Assembly (NCBI GenBank): GCA_900554855.1
Contig: USIZ01000002.1
Location: forward strand, 1-18,760
Length of the DNA: 18,760 bases
Reading direction: 5' to 3'
Origin: an uncultured Eubacteriales bacterium
GTDB taxonomy: Bacteria; Bacillota; Clostridia; Oscillospirales; Oscillospiraceae
Shown here: piece by piece, positions 1 through 7,369 of the stretch
Layout of the letters: each line of letters starts with the position of its first letter
Position numbering within the stretch: position 1 is the stretch's first letter
Notes under the pieces: generated by a model
The model's input: only the letters and a program-made list of their open reading frames with translations
Database searches by the model: none
What the model was told of the DNA's origin: nothing
Program-made: the position numbers and the translations under genes

Positions 1-1652
1 TGATCATCTCCCGGCAGCAGCCCTTCCCCTTCCTGAATAACGAGCAGCTCTATGCCGTGACCCTGCTGGAACGGGGCGGCAAGACCCGCATGGGCATTGT
101 GCCCTGCCACAATACCGTGTTCTATCGGCTCATTGAGATCCCTACCCGGCCGGGCAACTTCATGCTCAGCGAGGAGCTCATTCTGCACTTTGTCTCAAAG
201 CTATTCCTCAAGTACACCGTGAAAGAGAAGTCCATCATGCGCATCACCCGCAACGCCGATCTGGACACCATCACGGCCTACGACGAGGATCTGGACTACC
301 GGGACAACATGGCGGAGCTGATCCGCCGCCGCAAGCGGCTGGGGCCGGTGCGTCTGGAGCTGAGCCGCACCATGGGCAAGAAGGTGCGCACCGCGCTGGC
401 CGACTATCTGGGCATCAAGCAGAGCCATGTGTTCCAGTCCGCCACGCCGCTGGATCTGACCTTTGTCTCCCAGTTGCAGGACTACCTGCGCTCCAAGCGG
501 GATAAGCGGGACCTGTTCTACGCCCGCCGGGTGCCCCAGCCCTCCCCGGCGCTGGACCTGAAGCGCAGCATCATCGACCAGATCCGCGAGAAGGACGTGC
601 TGCTCTCCTATCCCTTTGAGAGCATGCGCCCCTTCCTCCAGCTGCTCCACGAGGCCAGCCAGGACGAGCGGGTGGTGTCCATCAAGATGACCCTCTACCG
701 GGTGGCCTCCCACAGCAAGGTGGTGGAGCATCTGGTGGAGGCCGCCGAAAACGGCAAGGAGGTCACCGTGCTCATGGAGCTGCGGGCCCGGTTCGACGAG
801 GAGAACAACATCGACATGTCCCGCCGTCTGGAGGACGCGGGCTGTCGGGTGATCTACGGCCTGCCCGATTATAAGGTACACTCCAAGCTCTGTCTCATCA
901 CCTGCCGGGACGAGAACGGCGAACTGAGCTATGTCACCCAGTTCGGCACCGGAAACTACAACGAAAAGACCGCCCAGGCCTACACCGATCTCTGCCTCAT
1001 GACCGCTGACGCGGGGCTGGGCGCGGAGACCGCCCGGGTGTTCACCGCCCTGTCCTGCGGCGAGACCATGGAGGAGTGCGAGCACCTTATGGTGGCTCCC
1101 CACTGCCTCCAGAATCAGGTGCTGGAGCTCATCGGCCGGGAGACAGCAAAGGGAGAAAACGGTTACATCGGCGCGAAGATCAACTCCCTCACCGACAAGG
1201 ACATCATCAAGGCGCTCATTGCCGCCTCCAAGGCCGGCGTCACCGTGGAGCTTATCGTCCGGGGCATCTGCTGCGTGAAGCCCAAGGTGCCGGAAAAGAC
1301 GGGACACATCACCGTGGTCAGCGTGGTGGGGCGTTTCCTGGAGCACTCGCGTATCTACCGCTTTGGCCGGGCGGGCGACAGCGACGAGAAGCTCTACATC
1401 GCCTCGGCGGACTTTATGACCCGCAACACGCTGCGCCGGGTGGAGGTGGCCGCCCCCGTCTATGACGAGGCGGTGAAGCAGCGCATCCGCCACATCTTTG
1501 ACACCGTCATGCGGGACGACGAGAAAGGCAAGGAGCTTCAGGCGGACGGCAGCTATGCCGACCGCCATCTGAACGAGCCGCCCCTGAACTCTCAGGAGCT
1601 ATTTTATGACGAGGCCTACCGGGCGGCCGGACGGGCCGGAGAGGGGATCTGA
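1..1652 (+). CDS. ppk1: Polyphosphate kinase 1, C-terminal part (5' end outside window)
   Basis: Reversibly transfers the gamma-phosphate of ATP onto inorganic polyphosphate. The frame is open from base 3, so the start lies upstream; about 550 of the usual ~700 residues are visible. The two histidines of the phospholipase-D-like catalytic domains are present: YKVHSK (His codon 879-881, the autophosphorylated residue in the family) and FLEHSRIY (His codon 1344-1346). The family motif GTGNYNEKTA and the downstream SADFMTRN segment are also seen. The visible portion therefore covers the end of the N-terminal/head region plus both catalytic C-terminal domains, and nothing in it looks broken. The stop is 6 nt before the phosphofructokinase start, so the two genes are very likely co-transcribed. 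No terminator lies between them. Confidence 0.97.
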   Translation, partial: IISRQQPFPFLNNEQLYAVTLLERGGKTRMGIVPCHNTVFYRLIEIPTRPGNFMLSEELILHFVSKLFLKYTVKEKSIMRITRNADLDTITAYDEDLDYRDNMAELIRRRKRLGPVRLELSRTMGKKVRTALADYLGIKQSHVFQSATPLDLTFVSQLQDYLRSKRDKRDLFYARRVPQPSPALDLKRSIIDQIREKDVLLSYPFESMRPFLQLLHEASQDERVVSIKMTLYRVASHSKVVEHLVEAAENGKEVTVLMELRARFDEENNIDMSRRLEDAGCRVIYGLPDYKVHSKLCLITCRDENGELSYVTQFGTGNYNEKTAQAYTDLCLMTADAGLGAETARVFTALSCGETMEECEHLMVAPHCLQNQVLELIGRETAKGENGYIGAKINSLTDKDIIKALIAASKAGVTVELIVRGICCVKPKVPEKTGHITVVSVVGRFLEHSRIYRFGRAGDSDEKLYIASADFMTRNTLRRVEVAAPVYDEAVKQRIRHIFDTVMRDDEKGKELQADGSYADRHLNEPPLNSQELFYDEAYRAAGRAGEGI

Positions 1653-1658
1653 GTACAA

Positions 1659-2729
1659 ATGTTGAAAATCGGTATGCTGACCAGCGGCGGCGATTGCCAG
1701 GCGCTGAACGCCGCCATGCGCGGCGTGGTCAAGACGCTGTGCGAGAATGCGGATGTCAAGATCTATGGATTTGAAGAGGGCTACAAGGGCCTGATCTACG
1801 GCAACTATCACCAGTTGACCAGCCATGACTTCTCCGGCATCCTGACCAAGGGGGGCACCATTCTGGGCTCCTCCCGCCAGCCCTTCAAGCTGATGCGCCA
1901 GCCCGATGCCAACGGGCTGGACAAGGTGGGTGCCATGAAGAAAAATTACAAGGCGCTGGGGCTGGACTGCCTGGTCATTCTGGGCGGCAACGGCACCCAT
2001 AAGACCGCCAACCTGCTCCGGGAGGAGGGGCTGAACGTCGTCACCCTGCCCAAGACCATCGACAACGATATCTGGGGCACCGACATGACCTTCGGCTTCC
2101 AGAGCGCCGTGGACATCGCCACCGCCGCCATCGACTGCATCCACACCACCGCCGCCTCCCACGGCCGGGTGTTCATCGTGGAGGTCATGGGACACAAGGT
2201 GGGCTGGCTCACCCTCCACGCCGGCATTGCCGGCGGCGCGGATATTATCCTCCTGCCCGAAATTCCATACGATGTGGACAAGGTCATCGAGGCTATCGAC
2301 AAGCGGGACAAGGCGGGCAAGCGCTTCACCATTCTGGCCGTGGCCGAGGGCGCCATCTCCAAGGAGGACGCGGCGCTGAGCAAGAAGGAGTACAAGGCAA
2401 AGGTCAAGAGCCGCCAGTTCCCCTCCATTTCCTACGAGCTGGCTGACCAGATCTATCAAAAGACCGGCAAGGAGATCCGGATCACCGTGCCCGGCCACAC
2501 CCAGCGGGGCGGCTCCCCCTGCCCCTATGACCGGGTGCTGTCCACCCGGCTGGGCGCGGCGGCGGCCAACCTGATCCTCACGAAGCAGTACGGCAACATG
2601 GTGGGCATCGTCAACGGCGAGATCGTCCCCGTGCCGCTGGAAGAGGTGGCCGGAAAGCTGAAATACGTCAGCCCGGACAGCTCCATCATCAAAGAGGCCA
2701 AGAGCATTGGCATCAGCTTTGGCGATTGA
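1659..2729 (+). CDS. pfkA: 6-phosphofructokinase (clostridial type with mixed ATP/PPi-type active-site residues)
   Basis: Phosphorylates fructose 6-phosphate to fructose 1,6-bisphosphate in glycolysis. It has 356 aa; the ATG is preceded by GGAGAGGGG about 12 nt upstream. Family motifs in order: TSGGD near residue 8, GGTILGSSR (66-74), GGNGT (109-113), PKTIDND (131-137, with the catalytic Asp at 135), Arg170 before EVMGHKVGW, and PGHTQRGGSP (278-287). In the family, Gly at the position of G112 goes with ATP use and Lys at the position of K132 goes with pyrophosphate use; this protein has both. The usual Asp of GGDG is Asn111. I believe this GGNGT form recurs in clostridial homologues, so it need not mean loss of function. 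The phosphoryl donor cannot be settled from sequence. It sits directly behind ppk1 and is closed by a strong terminator. Confidence 0.93.
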   Translation: MLKIGMLTSGGDCQALNAAMRGVVKTLCENADVKIYGFEEGYKGLIYGNYHQLTSHDFSGILTKGGTILGSSRQPFKLMRQPDANGLDKVGAMKKNYKALGLDCLVILGGNGTHKTANLLREEGLNVVTLPKTIDNDIWGTDMTFGFQSAVDIATAAIDCIHTTAASHGRVFIVEVMGHKVGWLTLHAGIAGGADIILLPEIPYDVDKVIEAIDKRDKAGKRFTILAVAEGAISKEDAALSKKEYKAKVKSRQFPSISYELADQIYQKTGKEIRITVPGHTQRGGSPCPYDRVLSTRLGAAAANLILTKQYGNMVGIVNGEIVPVPLEEVAGKLKYVSPDSSIIKEAKSIGISFGD

Positions 2730-2744
2730 GAGACGGAACTCAGA

Positions 2745-2782
2745 CTGCGGCCGCAGGAATTTGACCCTGCGGCCGCGTTTTT
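2745..2782 (+). terminator. Rho-independent terminator of ppk1-pfkA
   Basis: Perfect 11-bp stem GCGGCCGCAGG (2747-2757) with CCTGCGGCCGC (2766-2776), an 8-nt loop, then G and five T (2778-2782). It lies 15 nt after the pfkA stop. Confidence 0.93.
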
Positions 2783-2839
2783 GCGTTGCAAACCTGCAAC
2801 CCCCAATTTACCCGTCTAATACTCCGCCCCATCATCGCC

Positions 2840-2868
2840 TTGATTTCCGCGGTCTGATTTGGTAAGAT
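2840..2868 (+). promoter_or_regulatory. Sigma-A promoter for the PP-loop gene
   Basis: TTGATT (2840-2845), a 17-bp spacer and TAAGAT (2863-2868), directly after the pfkA terminator and pointing at the PP-loop gene. The predicted start is near 2875, giving a leader of about 135 nt. Confidence 0.7.
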
Positions 2869-2871
2869 AAA

Positions 2872-3009
2872 TGATTGTAAATCAGAGGAAACCAATGGGT
2901 TGAAGGGAGCGCATGACGGCATCCGCCGCTGCGCTGCCGGGGGAGAGTACAGAATTTCTGTGGCTGTTTGACGAGTGCCGTCAGCAGCCGAGCAAGTGAG
3001 GAGAACGCT
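2872..3009 (+). promoter_or_regulatory. Structured 5' leader of the PP-loop gene (unidentified RNA)
   Basis: Between the promoter and the ATG are four consecutive potential hairpins. They are TGATT/AATCA near the start; AGCGCA...TGCGCT enclosing CGGC/GCCG; ACAGA/TCTGT with a 3-nt loop; and GGCTG-TT-TGACG-AGTGC-CGTCA-G-CAGCC, about 10-11 pairs just before the ribosome binding site. I could not match it to a riboswitch class I know, and no terminator T-tract is present. It could act at translation initiation, or be structure without function. Confidence 0.4.
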
Positions 3010-3843
3010 ATGAGCCGCGTATTGACGCCCTGCCAGAAGATCGAGCAGAGCCTGCTGAAAAAATATCGCAAGTCCATCTGGAACCAATTCACCTATGCGG
3101 TGAAGCACTATGAGCTGATCCAGCCCGGGGACAAGATCGCCGTGTGCATCTCCGGCGGTAAGGACTCCATGCTGATGGCCAAGCTGATGCAGATGCTCCA
3201 GCGCCACAGTGCCTACCCCTTTGAGCTGGTGTTCCTGGTGATGGATCCCGGCTACAATGAGCGCAACCGCCGTAAGATCGAGGCCAACGCCCGACTGCTG
3301 GAGATCCCGATCACCGTATTCGAGACGGATATCTTTGAGATCGCCAATGCCAGCGAGAAGTCCCCCTGTTACCTCTGCGCCCGGATGCGCCGCGGCCACC
3401 TGTACAGCAAGGCCAGGAGCCTGGGCTGCAACAAGATCGCCCTCGGCCACCACTTCAGCGACGTCATTGAGACGACGGTCATGGGGATGTTCTACGGCTC
3501 TCAGATCCAGGCTATGCTGCCCAAGCTGCACAGCACGAATTTTGAGGGCATGGAGCTGATCCGACCGCTGTACTGCGTCCACGAGGACAATATTCTGGCG
3601 TGGAAGCGCTACAATGAGCTGGAATTTATCCAGTGCGCCTGCCGCTTTACCGAAAGCTGCGCGATGCCCGAGAATGCCGGCACCTCCAAGCGGCAGGAGA
3701 TCAAGCTGCTGATCCGCAGCCTGAAGCGGGACAACCCCAACATCGAAAAGAGTATTTTCAACAGCATTCACGCCGTCTGTCTGGACACCATGCCCGGCTA
3801 CAAGACCCATGGCGAGGAACACAGCTTTTTGGAGAACTACTGA
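3010..3843 (+). CDS. TtcA/TilS-family PP-loop ATPase, probable tRNA 2-thiocytidine synthesis protein
   Basis: The protein has 277 aa. The start is ATG 3010, chosen because GTGAGGAG ends 6 nt upstream; an in-frame upstream extension has no ribosome binding site. It carries the adenylating PP-loop SGGKDS (48-53) and CYLC followed by RMRRG (120-129), the cysteine pair that in TtcA helps hold a 4Fe-4S cluster. GHHFSDVIET (146-155) follows, then a later cysteine group (C209, C211, C217) that could supply the third ligand. In E. coli TtcA puts sulfur on cytidine 32 of some tRNAs. The gene stands alone behind its own promoter and long leader. The C-terminal half differs enough from classical TtcA that the exact substrate is uncertain; a related sulfur-transfer role is the alternative. 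Confidence 0.8.
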   Translation: MSRVLTPCQKIEQSLLKKYRKSIWNQFTYAVKHYELIQPGDKIAVCISGGKDSMLMAKLMQMLQRHSAYPFELVFLVMDPGYNERNRRKIEANARLLEIPITVFETDIFEIANASEKSPCYLCARMRRGHLYSKARSLGCNKIALGHHFSDVIETTVMGMFYGSQIQAMLPKLHSTNFEGMELIRPLYCVHEDNILAWKRYNELEFIQCACRFTESCAMPENAGTSKRQEIKLLIRSLKRDNPNIEKSIFNSIHAVCLDTMPGYKTHGEEHSFLENY

Positions 3844-3848
3844 GGACG

Positions 3849-3883
3849 ACAAAAACGAAAACGCCCCATCTGCGGATGGGGCG
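3849..3883 (-). terminator. Rho-independent terminator of the tcdA remnant
   Basis: Read on the minus strand: a 9-bp stem CGCCCCATC/GATGGGGCG (3883-3862) with a 4-nt loop, followed by TTTTCGTTTTT. The T-tract lies on the minus-strand 3' side only, so it serves the minus-strand unit. It is placed directly against the 3' end of the convergent PP-loop gene. Confidence 0.8.
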
Positions 3884-3890
3884 CTTGAAC

Positions 3891-3923
3891 TTGTCGAAAG
3901 AGGCCAAAGGCCTTTTCCGACAA
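3891..3923. repeat. Intergenic palindrome with AAAGGCC-type core
   Basis: TTGTCG (3891-3896) pairs with CGACAA (3918-3923); the inner part pairs GAGGCC with GGCCTTTT around an AAA loop. It resembles in design the hairpin at 11732-11759. There is no T-tract on either side, so it is not an obvious terminator. Confidence 0.6.
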
Positions 3924-3965
3924 AAGGATTGCATGACAGGCAGGGCGCTTGCTTTTGCGTCCGGA

Positions 3966-4127
3966 TCAATGAGGGGAAACGCAGCCCCCGCAGAGATCTT
4001 TGACCACCTCGCCGGCGAGAATGAGTCCCACGCCGCCGATGCCGAACACCGCTACCCGGGCGGCGAAAAGCCGCTCCATGGCCTCGCGGCCCACCAGCAG
4101 CTGCGTTCTGGAAAATTGATTCAGCAT
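3966..4127 (-). pseudogene. tcdA: tcdA remnant: N- and C-terminal ends joined by an in-frame internal deletion
   Basis: A 53-aa frame read from ATG 4127-4125 to TGA 3968-3966. It starts MLNQFSRTQLLVGREAMERL and continues RVAVFGIGGVG, the hallmark N-terminus and nucleotide-binding glycine loop of the E1/ThiF-like enzyme TcdA (CsdL/YgdL). That enzyme cyclises t6A37 to ct6A in tRNA. Directly after GIGGVG comes LILAGEVVKDL, which matches the extreme C-terminus of the same family. The roughly 180 residues normally between them, which contain most of the ATP- and tRNA-binding parts, are missing, so the product cannot be an active dehydratase. The expression signals are intact: AAGGAG 6 nt before the ATG, a near-consensus promoter at 4205-4177 and a terminator at 3883-3849. 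The frame is kept. It could be a recent neutral deletion, a retained micro-protein or an assembly collapse. A second full-length copy elsewhere cannot be excluded. Confidence 0.8.
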
Positions 4128-4176
4128 TTCTAACTCCTTGCCTGCTCAACCGATTATCATAGTAGGAATATTGGCG

Positions 4177-4205
4177 ATGATAGCACGGCGGATAAAGGCT
4201 GTCAA
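4177..4205 (-). promoter_or_regulatory. Sigma-A promoter of the tcdA remnant
   Basis: On the minus strand: TTGACA (4205-4200), a 17-bp spacer and TATCAT (4182-4177). Near-consensus, giving a leader of about 45 nt before ATG 4127. Confidence 0.85.
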
Positions 4206-4220
4206 CGGTGCATCGGGGGT

Positions 4221-4247
4221 TTGCTTTTGTGGAAAACCTGTTATAAT
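4221..4247 (+). promoter_or_regulatory. Promoter of the small hypothetical gene, divergent from the tcdA remnant
   Basis: A perfect TATAAT at 4242-4247. The best -35 is TTGCTT (4221-4226) with a short 15-bp spacer, or TTTGCT one base earlier. It is back to back with the remnant promoter, with the two -35 boxes about 15 bp apart. Confidence 0.6.
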
Positions 4248-4280
4248 AATAAAAAACCACAGCAGGAGGATCTTTCAATT

Positions 4281-4625
4281 ATGCGGCATTTGATCGTGCA
4301 TCGGGAGCGGGCGCTGGCCTGCTTTGCCATGAAATATGACTGTGTTCTGGACCGGGAGCAGGCGGATTTTCTCGCCGAGCTGGAGGGAAAGGACCGGGGA
4401 GAGCTGATGCTGAACGCCCCCGGCGTGCCCATGCGCAACGGCGAGACGATCACCATCGAGCTGGACGAGGGGGAGCACCGCTTCTTTGTGGCGGCCTGCC
4501 TGGAGAGCAGGACCATGACCACCAATGACCTGACCATTCCCGCCGGGGATGCGGATGCGGAGATCACCGTTCGCACCGACTACAACGGCGACCGGAAACT
4601 GGAGATCACGGCGGAGCTGAACTGA
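4281..4625 (+). CDS. Small uncharacterised protein, probably beta-rich
   Basis: The protein has 114 aa. The ATG at 4281 is set by AGGAGGA (4264-4270) 10 nt upstream; an earlier in-frame ATG lies inside the promoter and is discarded. It has no signal peptide or membrane segment. It is acidic, with alternating hydrophobic strands (GETITIELDEGEHRFFVAA, residues 54-72; AEITVRTDY, 93-101; KLEITAEL, 106-113), which suggests a small beta-sandwich. The opening MRHLIVHRE... and the 'NGE-T-I-I-E' pattern recall short clostridial proteins of unknown function; this is recollection, not a search. It is monocistronic with its own promoter and a strong terminator, so it is probably well expressed. No function is assigned. 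Confidence 0.8.
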   Translation: MRHLIVHRERALACFAMKYDCVLDREQADFLAELEGKDRGELMLNAPGVPMRNGETITIELDEGEHRFFVAACLESRTMTTNDLTIPAGDADAEITVRTDYNGDRKLEITAELN

Positions 4626-4638
4626 ATCAGGTAACATG

Positions 4639-4677
4639 AACCGCCCCCGGAAGCATTTGCTTCCGGGGGCGGTTTTT
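4639..4677 (+). terminator. Strong rho-independent terminator
   Basis: Perfect 16-bp stem (4639-4654 with 4659-4674), ATTT loop and five T (4673-4677). It follows the small gene by 13 nt. On the minus strand the stem also stands after prfC, but the T-run there is poor, so it serves mainly the plus strand. Confidence 0.95.
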
Positions 4678-4700
4678 GTAATTGGTGCTGGCTTGTAAAA

Positions 4701-6293
4701 TCAGAACTTCGCTCCGCCGAATTCAGACAGAACCAGTCCTTTGTTCTTGTCCATGACCCAATTGATGCTCCACTGGGCGCCGAAGAGCAGGAGCTTATTG
4801 CCCTTATAGTCTTCCACCAGCTTGACATCATTGCCCTTGATGATGTCCTCCGGGTCGCCGTCGTAGGACTCGATCCAGCGCAGGTATTCATAGGGCAGGG
4901 TCTCCATGATGATGTCCACGTTGTACTCATTCTTCAGCCGGTACTGGAACACGTCGAACTGAAGGGTGCCCACCACGCCGACGATGACTTCCTCCATGCC
5001 GGCATAGGGGATCTTGAAGATCTGGATGGCGCCCTCCTGGGCGATCTGCTCCGCGCCCTTGATGAACTGCTTGCGCTTCAGGGTGTCCTTGGGGCGCACC
5101 CGGGCGAAGTGCTCCGGGGCAAAGGTGGGGATGGGGTCGAAAGCGAATTTCTTGCCCGGGGCGCACAGAGTATCGCCGATGGAGAACATACCCGGGTCGA
5201 ACACGCCGATGATGTCGCCGGCATAGGCCTCCTCGATGATCTCCCGCTCGGCGGCCATCAGTTGCTGGGGGCGGGACAGCTTTACCTTGCGGTTCTGCTG
5301 GACGAGGTAGACCTCCTTGTCCGCGTCAAAGCGGCCGGAGCACACGCGGATGAAGGCAATGCGGTCCCGATGGGCCTTGTTCATGTTGGCCTGGATCTTA
5401 AAGACAAAGCCGGAAAAATCGTCGCTGAAGCTGTCGATGACCTGGTCTCCGGCCCTGCGGGACAGGGGGGCGGTGGTCATACGCAGGAAGTTTTCCAGGA
5501 AGGGCTCCACGCCGAAGTTGGTGAGGGCGGAGCCGAAGAACACGGGGGAGAGCTTGCTGTGGCGGACGGCGTCCATGTCGAACTCCGCACCGGCGCCCTC
5601 CAGCAACTCCACCTCGTCGGCCAGCCGGTCGCGCTTCTCCTGGCCGATGAGCTCCACCAGAGCCGGATCGTCCAGCTCCACCTCGGTGGCGGTGGCGGCC
5701 TTGGCGTTGGTGTTGGAGGTGAAGTGGATGATCTTGTGCTGCTTCAGGTCGTACACGCCCTGGAACTCCTTGCCGGAGCCGATGGGCCAGTTGATGGGGC
5801 AGGTGGCGATGCCCAGCTCCTGCTCCAGCTCCTCGCACAGCTCAAAGGGATCCCGGGCGTCCCGGTCCATCTTGTTGATGAAGGTGAAGATCGGAATGTC
5901 CCGCAGGGCACAGACCTTGAACAGCTTGCGGGTCTGGGGCTCCACGCCCTTGGCGGCGTCGATGACCATGACGGCGCTGTCGGCGGCCATCAGCGTGCGG
6001 TAGGTGTCCTCGGAGAAGTCCTGATGGCCGGGGGTGTCCAGAATGTTGATGCAGAAGCCTTCGTACTGGAACTGCATGACGGACGAGGTGACGGAGATAC
6101 CGCGCTGCTTTTCGATCTCCATCCAGTCGGAGGTGGCGGCGCGGGCGTTTTTCTTGCCTTTGACGACGCCGGCCTGGTTGATGGCGCCTCCGTAGAGCAG
6201 GAATTTTTCGGTCAGTGTGGTCTTACCGGCGTCAGGGTGCGAGATGATCGCAAAGGTGCGCCGGCGCTTGATCTCAGAATCATATTTTCCCAT
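4701..6293 (-). CDS. prfC: Peptide chain release factor 3
   Basis: Translational GTPase that recycles class-1 release factors RF1/RF2 from the ribosome after peptide release. It has 530 aa, against 529 in E. coli. ATG at 6293 is chosen because GGAGGAAC sits 7 nt upstream and MGKYDSEIKRRRTFAIISHP matches the family start; a longer frame to 6371 runs into the upstream gene. GTPase motifs: P-loop HPDAGKTT (19-26), switch I around 'EKQRGISVTSS' (61-71), DTPGH (86-90) and NKMD (140-143). The C-terminal domains II and III are complete up to the FGGAKF end. It lies 74 nt downstream of the AEC transporter on the same strand, so read-through from that gene is possible. I did not see a clear promoter in the gap. 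Confidence 0.97.
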   Translation of the reverse strand: MGKYDSEIKRRRTFAIISHPDAGKTTLTEKFLLYGGAINQAGVVKGKKNARAATSDWMEIEKQRGISVTSSVMQFQYEGFCINILDTPGHQDFSEDTYRTLMAADSAVMVIDAAKGVEPQTRKLFKVCALRDIPIFTFINKMDRDARDPFELCEELEQELGIATCPINWPIGSGKEFQGVYDLKQHKIIHFTSNTNAKAATATEVELDDPALVELIGQEKRDRLADEVELLEGAGAEFDMDAVRHSKLSPVFFGSALTNFGVEPFLENFLRMTTAPLSRRAGDQVIDSFSDDFSGFVFKIQANMNKAHRDRIAFIRVCSGRFDADKEVYLVQQNRKVKLSRPQQLMAAEREIIEEAYAGDIIGVFDPGMFSIGDTLCAPGKKFAFDPIPTFAPEHFARVRPKDTLKRKQFIKGAEQIAQEGAIQIFKIPYAGMEEVIVGVVGTLQFDVFQYRLKNEYNVDIIMETLPYEYLRWIESYDGDPEDIIKGNDVKLVEDYKGNKLLLFGAQWSINWVMDKNKGLVLSEFGGAKF

Positions 6294-6367
6294 GGGAGAG
6301 GTTCCTCCTATTGTAGTGTAGTGGTGACAAATTGTCGCAGAAGGGGGCAGGATGGACAGCCCAGCCC

Positions 6368-7315
6368 TCATCCTGCCATCAGTGCGGCCATGAGGAGCGG
6401 GATGGTGACCATGCTGAACAGGGTGGTCAGAAACACGCCCTGCACCGTGGCGCGCTGGTCGGAGCCGTACTCATCGGCCAGCATACTCACCATGGTGGCG
6501 GTGGGCATGGCAAAGGTGACGACGATCACGCCCAGAATGGTCTGGTCGTGCAGGAAAAAGTGGAGCACGAACCAGATGAGCACCGGCAGGATGATGAGCC
6601 GCAGGGCGCTCATGAGGTAGATCTTCGCGCTGCCCAGCATCTCCCGCAGGGGCTGCTTGGCGATGGAAATGCCGATGACCAGCAGGGCGCCGGGAGTGGT
6701 GATATTGCCAATGGTGCCAATGGTGTTGGTGAGCACGGCGGGAAATTTCAGCCCCGTCAGTGCCAGCACGACGGCGGCCACGCTGGCCACCATGCAGGGG
6801 CTGACAAAGGTGCGCCAGCTCAGCGCGATCTCCGCCTGACCCAGCCCCCGGTCGGCGGCATCTTTGGAGAGCAGGTACACGCCGAGGGTATAGAGACAGG
6901 GATAGAACGGAATGTTCAGGATCGAGGCATAGAACACCGCGTCCGCACCGAAGATGGCCTGCACCACTGGAAAGCCGATGAAGCCGCAGTTGGTGAACAG
7001 CAGCATACAGACGTAAGCGCCCCGGCTGCCCGGGTGGATGTGCATCAGCTTCACAGCCAGCAGGGAGAGCGCCGCCACGGCGATGTAGCAGGCGGAGGAG
7101 ATGAGCAGCAGCTCCACCATCACCCCGATGCCCGGCAGGCTGGAGTTGTTGAGTACACTGTATAAAATGGTGCAGGGCGTGGTGATATATACCACCAGCT
7201 TGGTCAGCGCCGTCTGCGTCTCGGCGGGGAACACTTTGGTCTTATGCCCGACCCAGCCCACGATCAGAATGAGAAACAGCTGGATCATGGCGGAGAAGAT
7301 GGAAGATAGGTTCAT
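6368..7315 (-). CDS. AEC (auxin efflux carrier)-family transporter
   Basis: The protein has 315 aa, with about ten hydrophobic segments from residue 8 to the C-terminus and no signal peptide. The pattern fits the bacterial branch of the AEC family (PF03547): a conserved N-terminal half ending in LVVYITTPC, a TNCGFIGFPVVQAIFG segment (near residue 108) and a C-terminal half with FAMPTATMVSMLADEYG and a helix-breaking proline. Bacterial members move malate, malonate and other small organic acids; the substrate here is not predictable. The start is ATG at 7315 with AAAGGACAG about 10 nt upstream. Upstream lies a stretch of palindromes (7370-7537) rather than a recognisable promoter; downstream comes prfC. 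Confidence 0.88.
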   Translation of the reverse strand: MNLSSIFSAMIQLFLILIVGWVGHKTKVFPAETQTALTKLVVYITTPCTILYSVLNNSSLPGIGVMVELLLISSACYIAVAALSLLAVKLMHIHPGSRGAYVCMLLFTNCGFIGFPVVQAIFGADAVFYASILNIPFYPCLYTLGVYLLSKDAADRGLGQAEIALSWRTFVSPCMVASVAAVVLALTGLKFPAVLTNTIGTIGNITTPGALLVIGISIAKQPLREMLGSAKIYLMSALRLIILPVLIWFVLHFFLHDQTILGVIVVTFAMPTATMVSMLADEYGSDQRATVQGVFLTTLFSMVTIPLLMAALMAG

Positions 7316-7369
7316 AGTTCAAAAACTGTCCTTTGCGCTGAAGATTTCCGAGTGAGCGGGTTTCACAGA

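Noticed and set aside
201..1568. A 455-codon minus-strand frame opposite ppk1
   Set aside because: Antisense shadow of ppk1, low-complexity Leu/Gly/His/Val content and no promoter or RBS.
2872..3009. Leader considered as a THF, cobalamin, ykkC or NiCo riboswitch
   Set aside because: A few short strings recall these classes, but the conserved core sequences and stem order are not there; kept only as an unassigned structured leader.
2740..4278. A 512-codon open frame on the minus strand across the PP-loop gene
   Set aside because: It covers a terminator, promoters and the PP-loop gene in antisense. In the tcdA-remnant stretch it is in a different frame from the recognisable TcdA sequence.
4639..4677. 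Bidirectional terminator serving prfC as well
   Set aside because: The stem is symmetric, but on the minus strand it is followed by CATGTTACC rather than a T-run, so I do not claim efficient termination of prfC.
6294..6367. Separate promoter for prfC
   Set aside because: TTGTCA and TACAAT occur, but only 9 bp apart; no acceptable -35/-10 pair was found.
5109..6620. A 503-codon open frame on the plus strand opposite prfC
   Set aside because: It is the antisense shadow of the well-supported prfC and AEC genes, has a low-complexity Gly/Val/His/Gln-rich product typical of GC-rich reverse frames, and no RBS.
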